From: an uncultured Burkholderiales bacterium
GTDB taxonomy: Bacteria; Pseudomonadota; Gammaproteobacteria; Burkholderiales; Burkholderiaceae_E
Direction: 5' to 3'
Assembly (NCBI GenBank): GCA_903831925.1
Contig: CAIKZV010000050.1
Coordinates: forward strand, 1 to 5,030
DNA: 5,030 bases
The position numbers and the translations under genes were made by a program. The notes under the pieces were generated by a model that had not been told where the DNA came from, ran no database searches, and saw only the letters and a program-made list of their open reading frames with translations. Positions 1 to 5,030 of this stretch are shown one piece after another (the stretch's first letter is position 1; every line of letters begins with the position of its first letter).

Positions 1-51
1 AATGTCCTCAGGCGAAGCCAGTCAATCCTGGCACACGCGCGGACAGAATGC

Positions 52-339
52 TTACTTCGCTTTTTTCTTGTTGACCGAGGCCTTGAAGGCGGCGCCCGCA
101 GAGAACTTGGGAACCGTGGCAGCTGCGATCTTGATCTTTTCGCCGGTACGAGGATTTTTCCCGACTCGCGCCAGACGCTTGCTCGAAAAGAAAGTGCCGA
201 ATCCGACCAGGGTCACGCGATCGCCCTTGGTCACAGCCTTGGTCACCGTCTCGATGATCGAATTGAGGGCGCGTTCAGCAGCGGCCTTGCTGATATCAGC
301 CTCCGTTGAAACGGTTTCGATCAGTTCACTCTTATTCAT
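52..339 (-). CDS. hupB: HU-family DNA-binding nucleoid protein
   Basis: This 95-residue protein is a complete HU/IHF-fold histone-like protein that binds and bends DNA non-specifically as a dimer and helps compact the nucleoid. The sequence shows the N-terminal helical dimerisation half (MNKSELIETV, with ADISKAAAERAL at about 14-25), the family turn GFGTF at 46-50, and the DNA-binding arm KNPRTGEKIK at 61-70. In HU the proline of NPRTG intercalates into the DNA. The family usually has Arg before NPRTG, and here it is Lys. The protein ends PKFSAGAAFKASVN plus a short basic tail KKKAK, slightly longer than the roughly 90 residues of E. coli HU and in the style of betaproteobacterial HUs. The ATG is fixed by a strong Shine-Dalgarno 7 bases upstream. 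The gene is transcribed away from all other genes in the window. It could equally be labelled hupA or hup, because HU paralogues cannot be separated here. The NPRTG arm and non-IHF tail argue against IHF, though IHF is not formally excluded. Confidence 0.95.
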   Translation of the reverse strand: MNKSELIETVSTEADISKAAAERALNSIIETVTKAVTKGDRVTLVGFGTFFSSKRLARVGKNPRTGEKIKIAAATVPKFSAGAAFKASVNKKKAK

Positions 340-343
340 GCAG

Positions 344-352
344 TCACCTCCT
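344..352 (-). promoter_or_regulatory. Strong Shine-Dalgarno of the HU gene
   Basis: On the minus strand this reads AGGAGGTGA, a near-perfect complement to the 3' end of 16S rRNA. The AGGAGG core sits 7 bases before the ATG at 339, which fixes the start codon. It fits a highly expressed nucleoid protein. No other gene in the window has a site this good. I could not find a convincing -35/-10 pair for this gene. Confidence 0.85.
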
Positions 353-484
353 GGTGTTCGAATGTTATCTGGCGATGGTTTTGAACATTGACCTGATCGG
401 GCTGCAACTCAGAGCGCCATCAAAAGCTTTGGGAGCCCGACCTGCCGAATTTTACTAAGTCAGCCGACCCAGCGGACGGCGGAT

Positions 485-522
485 CGGGCATTCTGTCACA
501 AAGATGCCCGCACAGCGGGCAT
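485..522. promoter_or_regulatory. Three alternating CGGGCAT elements forming alternative hairpins
   Basis: Within the divergent HU/PLP-enzyme intergenic region, CGGGCAT occurs at 485-491, as its reverse complement ATGCCCG at 504-510, and again directly at 516-522. The last two lie in a perfect 8-bp stem, ATGCCCGC (504-511) with GCGGGCAT (515-522), around a 3-base loop. The first copy can instead pair with the middle one, giving a 7-bp stem with a 12-base loop, so the two structures exclude each other. The first and third copies extend to a 9-base direct repeat CGGGCATTC (485-493, 516-524). No T-tract follows on the plus strand, so it is not a standard intrinsic terminator. It could be a regulator binding site with three half-sites, or a structured 5' leader of the downstream PLP enzyme gene. 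The pattern is directly visible, but the function is inferred. Confidence 0.5.
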
Positions 523-531
523 TCCAGGGCG

Positions 532-580
532 ATGAGGCAAAAGAAACACAGCCTCTGAACGCCATCGTCACAGACCTCAT
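532..580 (+). promoter_or_regulatory. Possible alternative pairing in the PLP-enzyme leader
   Basis: GAGGC (534-538) is complementary to GCCTC (551-555) around an A-rich 12-base loop. The overlapping ATGAGG (532-537) is also complementary to CCTCAT (575-580), which lies 5 bases before the ATG at 586, where a ribosome binding site would sit. The two pairings exclude each other, so the leader could fold to expose or hide the start region. The start itself has no recognisable Shine-Dalgarno. These stems are only 5-6 bp and could arise by chance in GC-rich DNA, so this is a weak call. Confidence 0.2.
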
Positions 581-585
581 GAATC

Positions 586-1788
586 ATGTCCTCCAAGCCG
601 CCACTTCATCTCGATTCACGCCTGCTGCATGCCGATGATGCACTGCACGAAGGCAGTTCACTGACGCCGCCAATCCCATGGTCAGCCACCTTCCTGGCTG
701 ATGATGCGAGCGCCTTCGCGCAGATGGCGTCGACACCGATGCATCCGCGCTACTACACCCGTTACGGCAACCCCTTGCATCAGCGGGTGGCCCGCATCGT
801 GGCCGACCTCGAAGGTGGCGCCACCGGACTTGTCACTGCAAGCGGCATGGGCGCAATTTCGACAACGCTGCTCGGGCTGCTTCGTGCCGGCGACCATGTT
901 GTGGCGCAGCGCAATCACTACATGGGCACCACCCGACTGCTGTCCGATCTGCTCGAGCGCTTCGGGGTCAGCTGCGAATTCGTCGATCAGACCGACAATC
1001 AGGCCTTCGCGCGGGCGCTGCAACGCCCCACCGCGGTGGTCATGCTGGAGAGCCCGACGAATCCCGACTGCAGCCTGACCGACATCGCCACAGCCACCCG
1101 TCTGGCGCATGCTGCGGGCGCGCTCGTGGTGGTCGACAACACCTTTGCCACGCCCTTGAACCAGCGGCCGCTCTCGCTCGGTGCCGACCTGGTGGTGCAT
1201 AGCGCGACGAAATATCTCGGCGGCCATCATGATCTGACTGCGGGCGTGGTCGTCGGCAGTGAAGCACTCATCGAACGGCTGTGGTCGACGCAGATCGTGA
1301 TGGGCGCCACGCTGTCACCGATGGACGCCTGGCTGTTGCTGCGAGGCCTGCGAACTCTGTCGGTCAGGATGCAGCGCATCAATGCCTCGGCGCTGACGGT
1401 CGCGCGCGCGCTGGCGGCCCACCCTGCGGTGGCATCGGTGTCTTATCCGGGCCTGTCGGATCATCCGCAACATGCGCTGGCGCTCGAGCAAATGACCGGT
1501 TTCGGTGGCGTGATGGGATTCAGGCTGACCTTCGACTATGCCGGCACCGCGGCATTCGTGAGCAAGCTCGCACTCGCCCAGCAGGCGGTCAGCCTGGGCG
1601 GCGTCGATACGCTCGTGGTCCACGCCGCCGCGATGTGGGCCGGCAGCCTCGATGACGAGCAGATGCGCCAGTCGGGCATCGAACCCAACCTCGTCAGGTT
1701 GTCGATCGGGCTCGAACACCCTGACGACCTGATTGCCGATCTGCTGCACGCCCTTGACGGCGGCATGAGCTCATCGCATTCCGGTTAA
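586..1788 (+). CDS. PLP-dependent Cys/Met metabolism enzyme (cystathionine gamma-synthase/lyase-like)
   Basis: This is a cytoplasmic fold-type I PLP enzyme of the trans-sulfuration family, which makes or breaks C-S bonds in homocysteine, cystathionine, methionine and cysteine metabolism. At 400 residues it has normal family length. The Schiff-base lysine is K209 in SATKYLGGHHD (the family usually has GHSD). D184 in VVVDNTFATP should contact the pyridine nitrogen. YTRYGNP at 57-63 is the phosphate-contacting loop from the neighbouring subunit, and SGMGA at 86-90 and S206/T208 also belong to the cofactor pocket. R371 in RLSIGLEHPDD should hold the substrate carboxylate. Two sites deviate: the usual Y-G-G-T reads Y112-M-G-T, and the usual H-P-A..M-T-H near 346-352 reads HAAAMWA. 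Substrate identity (synthase, gamma-lyase, beta-lyase or sulfhydrylase) therefore cannot be assigned. The ATG at 586 is the only sensible in-frame start, since the ATG at 579 is out of frame. The protease gene starts 48 bases downstream, so read-through is possible, but no functional link is evident. Confidence 0.9.
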   Translation: MSSKPPLHLDSRLLHADDALHEGSSLTPPIPWSATFLADDASAFAQMASTPMHPRYYTRYGNPLHQRVARIVADLEGGATGLVTASGMGAISTTLLGLLRAGDHVVAQRNHYMGTTRLLSDLLERFGVSCEFVDQTDNQAFARALQRPTAVVMLESPTNPDCSLTDIATATRLAHAAGALVVVDNTFATPLNQRPLSLGADLVVHSATKYLGGHHDLTAGVVVGSEALIERLWSTQIVMGATLSPMDAWLLLRGLRTLSVRMQRINASALTVARALAAHPAVASVSYPGLSDHPQHALALEQMTGFGGVMGFRLTFDYAGTAAFVSKLALAQQAVSLGGVDTLVVHAAAMWAGSLDDEQMRQSGIEPNLVRLSIGLEHPDDLIADLLHALDGGMSSSHSG

Positions 1789-1836
1789 ACTGCGTTCCGA
1801 TATGAATTGCCGCAATCGGGGGTCCTTGTTTTGTTG

Positions 1837-3462
1837 ATGCGTCCGGGTGCCGCGCTGCGCGACGTTGTGCTGCCCGGTCTGATCGCCCTGCTTGCGATCA
1901 CCCTCGCGGGCTGCAGCAACAGCAGCAACAGCAGTGCGCAGCCGACCACCATTTCTGCGGGCAATAACTGCGACCTGAGCTACAGCCTCACGCAAAGCGC
2001 GGTGCTCACCGGGCCCGACCCGCTGCTCGGCGACCAGTGGCACCTCACCAATACCGGACAAAACGGCGGCACACCCGGCGAAGACCTGCGCGCCGCGGGC
2101 GCCTGGTCGGTCACCCGCGGCAGCGGGGTGAGAGTGGCCGTGATCGACGACGCGATCGAAGTGACCCATCCCGATCTCTACCCCAACCTGGTCGCTGGCG
2201 CGAGTCGCAGCTACCGCAACGGCAATCGGGGCAGCGTGTGGCCGGTGCCCTGCATCAAGGCCGACGACGATCACGGCACCGCGGTCGCCGGCCTGGTACT
2301 CGCACGCGACAACAATGCCATCGGTGTGGTGGGCGTCGCGTCCCGTGCATCGCTGGTGGCTTACGACGCGCTCTCGACCTCCTACGACATCGACATCGCC
2401 GATGCGCTGACCCGTGACAGTCAGCTCAATTCGGTCTACCAGAACAGCTGGGGGTCCCCCGACGACGGGCATCTGCACACGGCCGATGCGGCTTTCACCG
2501 CCGCCATCACCAGCGGACTCCTCACCGGTCGCCAGGGAAAAGGCTCGGTCTATGTCTTTGCCGGCGGCAACGGCGGCTGCTACCTGATCGATTCGAAGAC
2601 CGGGAAATGCCAGGTCGACAATTCGAACTTCGATGGCTACGTCAATCAGCGGGGCATCGTGACGGTCTGCGCGGTCGACGACAACGGTGTCAGCCCCTGG
2701 TATGGCGAACCCGGCGCGACGCTGACAGTGTGTGCACCGTCGTCCGGCTCGAACCCGGTGGGCGTGACCACCACCGCGCTTAACGGCACCTACGAATCGA
2801 CCTTCAGCGGCACCTCGGCCAGCACGCCGATGGTCTCGGGCGTGATCGCCCTGATGCTGTCGGTCAACCCGTCCCTCACCTGGCGCGACGTGCGGATCAT
2901 TCTCGCAAAGTCGGCACGACGCAACGACCCCACCGACACCGGCTGGCTGCCGGCCGCAAACGGCCTTCAGTTCAACCACAAATACGGCTTCGGTGTCGCC
3001 AATGCCCAGGCCGCGGTCGCCATGGCCGGCACCTGGACCTCGGTCGGCGGGAGCGCGAGCATGAAGACCTGCGATTCGCCGCTGCGCACCCCCAATCTGC
3101 CGCTGCCGGATGTCGGATCAGACGGCACGTCGACACCGGTCTCGGACACCTTGTCGATTGCCGGCTGCGACATCACCAGCATCGAGTTCGTCGAAATCTT
3201 CTTCACTGCCTCGCATACCTACAGCGGCGACCTGAAGGTCAGTGTCAGCAGCCCGGTGGCAGCGGTCAGCCAGCTCGCCAATGCACGCATCTGCAAGGGC
3301 GGAAGCGGCGATACCTGCGGGGCCTACAGCAACTGGCGATTCGGCTCGATGCGGCATCTGGGCGAAGCGGCCAATGGCAGCTGGACCATGACCGTGACCG
3401 ACATGGGGCCGGGCGATACCGGTCGATTCGATGCCTGGAGCCTGCGTCTGTATGGCCACTGA
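1837..3462 (+). CDS. Lipoprotein kexin-like S8 serine protease with P domain, lacking a propeptide
   Basis: This predicted envelope endopeptidase has 541 residues. A lipoprotein signal peptide runs from 1 to 25 and ends in lipobox LAGC with C26; Ser at +2 favours outer-membrane sorting. A Ser/Asn linker follows. The S8 domain starts near residue 61 (DPLLGDQWHL) and contains catalytic D104 (AVIDD), H146 (HGTAVAG), oxyanion N245 (FAGGNGG) and S327 (GTSASTP). It is of kexin/furin type: SWGSPDDG carries D209 and NFDGYVN carries D266, matching the two acidic S1 residues of furin, so cleavage after Arg/Lys is likely. A C-terminal P (Homo B) domain spans about 435-541 (HTYSGDLKVSVSSP, GEAANGSWTMTVTD, WSLRLYG). 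Ten Cys follow the lipidated one, which fits disulfides outside the cytoplasm. No propeptide lies between signal and catalytic domain; the next gene seems to supply it, as with Aeromonas sobria ASP and ORF2. Start choice is uncertain: ATG 1837 gives the best signal peptide, but in-frame TTG codons at 1807, 1831 and 1834 are possible, and TTG 1831 lies 8 bases after a GGGGG run. Confidence 0.9.
   Translation: MRPGAALRDVVLPGLIALLAITLAGCSNSSNSSAQPTTISAGNNCDLSYSLTQSAVLTGPDPLLGDQWHLTNTGQNGGTPGEDLRAAGAWSVTRGSGVRVAVIDDAIEVTHPDLYPNLVAGASRSYRNGNRGSVWPVPCIKADDDHGTAVAGLVLARDNNAIGVVGVASRASLVAYDALSTSYDIDIADALTRDSQLNSVYQNSWGSPDDGHLHTADAAFTAAITSGLLTGRQGKGSVYVFAGGNGGCYLIDSKTGKCQVDNSNFDGYVNQRGIVTVCAVDDNGVSPWYGEPGATLTVCAPSSGSNPVGVTTTALNGTYESTFSGTSASTPMVSGVIALMLSVNPSLTWRDVRIILAKSARRNDPTDTGWLPAANGLQFNHKYGFGVANAQAAVAMAGTWTSVGGSASMKTCDSPLRTPNLPLPDVGSDGTSTPVSDTLSIAGCDITSIEFVEIFFTASHTYSGDLKVSVSSPVAAVSQLANARICKGGSGDTCGAYSNWRFGSMRHLGEAANGSWTMTVTDMGPGDTGRFDAWSLRLYGH
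1915..1932 (+). repeat. Two tandem 9-base repeats encoding a Ser/Asn linker
   Basis: AGCAACAGC occurs twice in tandem directly after the lipidated Cys codon (1912-1914) of the protease gene and encodes SNSSNS. It probably forms a flexible tether between the lipid anchor and the catalytic domain. Such a repeat can change copy number by slippage without a frameshift, which would alter tether length only. Confidence 0.6.
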
Positions 3463-4084
3463 TCGAATCGCGCGTCGCCGCGTCGGCCGAACGATTGCCG
3501 CCCGGGCCAAACCCCGGCTGAGCGGCTTTCCCGAGCGCTTTTCGGTTGGCCTCCTGACCACCCTGCTCGGCATGCAGGCTGTCCTGGCCCAGCCTGCGCC
3601 AGGCCCGATCGACACATCACGCATCGAGACCGCCAGCAAGCGTTCATCGGTGGCAGTGAAGTCGGTGCAGCCGACCCATACCTGGCACGACGGCACGAGC
3701 ACTCGCATGCTGACGCTCGACCAGTCGCTCGAGGCACACTTCCCGGGCGGCCTTCTGCCTGAAGGCAGCGTGCTGCGCCCGGCGGGCAGCACCGATCGAG
3801 CGGTCGCCTCACAGGTTTCCCCAGTGCTGCGCGATGAATCAGGGCGGCCACGCAGCCTGCCTGGCGGCGTGGTGGTGGTGCTCAAGACCCCAATGGACGA
3901 GACCAGCGCACGGGCGCTGATCGGCCAGGCAGGCGCCATACCGCTGCAAGCCCTGACAGACAGACTCTGGCTGGTCCAGGGTCCGGTCGGTCTGGGGTCG
4001 CTGACCCTGGCCAACCAGTTGCAGGCGCGGGGGCGCTTCGAATCGGCGCAGCCCAACTGGTGGATGCCCCGAACGCTCAAATAG
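3452..4084 (+). CDS. Exported propeptide-like external chaperone/inhibitor of the upstream protease
   Basis: This 210-residue protein has a long basic N-terminus, a hydrophobic stretch at about 31-46 (FSVGLLTTLLG to AVLA) and a likely signal peptidase I site after A46 (AVLA|QP), so it should reach the periplasm or beyond. The mature part has two blocks that recall subtilase propeptides. Residues 78-98 (W.DG, then R.L.LDQSLEAHF) resemble the start of long S8 propeptides, and 138-204 (GGVVVVLK, DRLWLVQGP, LTLANQL, FESAQPNWW) resemble their inhibitor-like core. In one-piece subtilases AQPNWW-like motifs sit just before the catalytic domain; here the protein stops six residues later. I infer that it folds and perhaps temporarily inhibits the protease in trans, like ORF2 for ASP of Aeromonas sobria. 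The ATG at 3452 overlaps the protease stop by 11 bases, with GGAG (3437-3440) 11 bases upstream, suggesting translational coupling. An in-frame ATG at 3431 would add seven residues. Assignment rests on motif reading, not an alignment. Confidence 0.75.
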   Translation: MATDRIARRRVGRTIAARAKPRLSGFPERFSVGLLTTLLGMQAVLAQPAPGPIDTSRIETASKRSSVAVKSVQPTHTWHDGTSTRMLTLDQSLEAHFPGGLLPEGSVLRPAGSTDRAVASQVSPVLRDESGRPRSLPGGVVVVLKTPMDETSARALIGQAGAIPLQALTDRLWLVQGPVGLGSLTLANQLQARGRFESAQPNWWMPRTLK

Positions 4085-4115
4085 GGCGTCAGGAACCTGG
4101 CAAGCTGCGCCGCAT

Positions 4116-4131
4116 CGCGACATTCGTCGCG
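4116..4131. repeat. Small inverted repeat upstream of pepN
   Basis: CGCGAC (4116-4121) and GTCGCG (4126-4131) form a perfect 6-bp stem with a 4-base loop in the 106-base gap between the chaperone gene and pepN. No T-tract follows, so it is a poor intrinsic terminator. It lies about 20 bases before a candidate -10 box and could be an operator. The evidence is weak. Confidence 0.3.
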
Positions 4132-4153
4132 CGGGTCGCAGTGCTCGGCGGAC

Positions 4154-4159
4154 TACAAT
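4154..4159 (+). promoter_or_regulatory. pepN: Candidate -10 box for pepN
   Basis: TACAAT matches five of six bases of the TATAAT consensus and lies 31 bases before the pepN ATG, a sensible distance for a short leader. No good -35 element lies at 16-18 bases (the 17-base position reads GCGGGT), so the promoter would be weak or activator-dependent. It suggests pepN is transcribed independently of the protease genes. Confidence 0.35.
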
Positions 4160-4190
4160 CGACGGCTCGCCGACTGCAGGACCATCGATC

Positions 4191-5030
4191 ATGCGCACCG
4201 ACCAGCCGGTCACGATTCAACGTCTCGACTACACGCCCCCGGCCCATACGGTCGATACGATCGCGCTGTCGTTCGACCTCGACCCGCAGCACACCCGCGT
4301 CACCGCCACGATGCAGCTGCGGCGTCTGCCTCATGCCGCGACTGACGCGCCGCTCTGGCTGGATGGCGACAGCCTGACACTGCTGAGCGCCTCGATCGAC
4401 GGGCAGCCGGTCAGCGCCGATCGGCTCCATGCCGATGCCCACGGACTGCGCATCGACGCGCCGCCGGCGGTCTTCACCCTGGTCACCGAAGTGATGATCT
4501 GCCCGGCCGACAACACCGCGCTTAACGGGCTGTATGTGTCCAATGGCAGCTTCTACACCCAGTGCGAGGCGCATGGCTTTCGGCGCATCACCTATTTCCC
4601 AGACCGCCCCGATGTCATGGCGCGCTATACCGTCGACATCATTGCGGACGCCGCACGCTGGCCGGTGCTGCTGTCCAACGGTAATCTGGTCGCGACGCAG
4701 ACCCTGCCCGATGGCCGCCAACGCGTGCAATGGGTCGACCCGTTTCCCAAACCCAGCTATCTGTTCGCCCTGGTTGCCGGCAATCTGCAGGCCCGCGAAG
4801 AGCGCATCCAGACCGCCTCAGGGCGCGACGCCCTGCTGCAGGTCTGGGTCGAGCCGGGCAACCTCGATCGCACCGAACACGCCATGGCCTCGCTGATCCG
4901 CTCGATCCGATGGGATGAACAGCGCTACGGCCTGGAGCTCGACCTCGACCGCTTCATGATCGTGGCTGTCGGCGACTTCAACATGGGCGCGATGGAAAAC
5001 AAGGGTCTGAACATCTTCAACACCAAGTTC
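4191..5030 (+). CDS. pepN: Aminopeptidase N (M1 zinc metallopeptidase), N-terminal part
   Basis: The first 280 codons of a PepN-type M1 aminopeptidase are present; the gene runs off the window end. The enzyme removes N-terminal residues from peptides in the cytoplasm and is a main housekeeping peptidase. The N-terminal beta domain (about 1-190) holds YTQCEAHGFRRITYFPDRP at 122-140, almost the same as in E. coli PepN; E126 corresponds to E. coli E121, which binds the substrate amino group. The exopeptidase motif GAMEN is at 266-270. The zinc motif HEXXH, near residue 297 in E. coli, lies just beyond the window. The start is supported by AGGA (4178-4181) 9 bases upstream and by N-terminal agreement with the family, which begins right after the start with a short leader into the R-L-D-Y-x-P motif. 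There is no signal peptide. The reading frame is open with no disruption. Confidence 0.95.
   Translation, partial: MRTDQPVTIQRLDYTPPAHTVDTIALSFDLDPQHTRVTATMQLRRLPHAATDAPLWLDGDSLTLLSASIDGQPVSADRLHADAHGLRIDAPPAVFTLVTEVMICPADNTALNGLYVSNGSFYTQCEAHGFRRITYFPDRPDVMARYTVDIIADAARWPVLLSNGNLVATQTLPDGRQRVQWVDPFPKPSYLFALVAGNLQAREERIQTASGRDALLQVWVEPGNLDRTEHAMASLIRSIRWDEQRYGLELDLDRFMIVAVGDFNMGAMENKGLNIFNTKF

Noticed and set aside
17..32. Inverted repeat GCCAG/CTGGC downstream of the HU gene as a terminator
   Set aside because: The stem is only 5 bp with a 6-base loop and no T-run follows on the minus strand, so it does not meet the criteria for an intrinsic terminator.
429..458. Plus-strand promoter TTGGGA with TACTAA, 18-base spacer, for the PLP enzyme
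   Set aside because: The -35 matches four and the -10 only three of six consensus bases, which is no better than chance in this AT-richer patch.
1754..1791. Promoter for the protease gene (TTGACG at 1754, TAAACT at 1786)
   Set aside because: Each box is acceptable alone, but they are 26 bases apart, and neither has a partner at 16-18 bases.
1771..2979. Long antisense open frame (402 codons) opposite the protease gene
   Set aside because: It mirrors the codon pattern of a clearly real S8 protease on the plus strand, its translation is a low-complexity Arg/Ala/Gly/Val mix with no recognisable motif, and no ribosome binding site precedes it. Such shadows are common in GC-rich DNA.
3118..4080. 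Antisense open frame (320 codons) across the protease 3' end and the chaperone gene
   Set aside because: The sense frames show domain motifs, signal peptides and a sensible overlap; the antisense product shows none of these and is rich in Arg, Ser and Pro as expected of a shadow.

Overview
This GC-rich window looks like chromosomal DNA from a proteobacterium, most likely a betaproteobacterium. The evidence is an HU protein with a Lys-rich tail, a PepN-type aminopeptidase close to the E. coli one, and strong G/C preference at third codon positions. The genus cannot be fixed from the sequence alone.

Layout. A complete HU-family nucleoid protein gene lies on the minus strand (52-339) with a near-perfect Shine-Dalgarno. 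A divergent intergenic region (340-585) follows and holds three copies of a CGGGCAT heptamer in alternating orientation, which form alternative hairpins. Then four plus-strand genes run in the same direction. They are a PLP-dependent Cys/Met (trans-sulfuration) family enzyme (586-1788); a kexin-like S8 serine protease with a lipoprotein signal and a C-terminal P domain (1837-3462); a small exported protein that resembles a free-standing subtilase propeptide (3452-4084, overlapping the protease stop by 11 bases); and the first 280 codons of aminopeptidase N (from 4191, running off the window end).

The most interesting unit is the protease and propeptide-like pair. The protease has the full catalytic apparatus and the two kexin/furin-type S1 acidic residues, but only about 35 residues between its lipidated Cys and the start of the catalytic domain, so it carries no propeptide of its own. 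The next gene encodes a protein whose mature part reads like the missing propeptide, ending in the AQPNWW motif that in one-piece subtilases sits just before the catalytic domain. This matches the propeptide-deficient protease ASP and its external chaperone ORF2 of Aeromonas sobria, whose gene also lies directly downstream. Here, however, the protease is predicted to be lipid-anchored while the chaperone is predicted to be soluble. The HU, PLP enzyme and PepN genes look like ordinary chromosomal genes flanking this pair.
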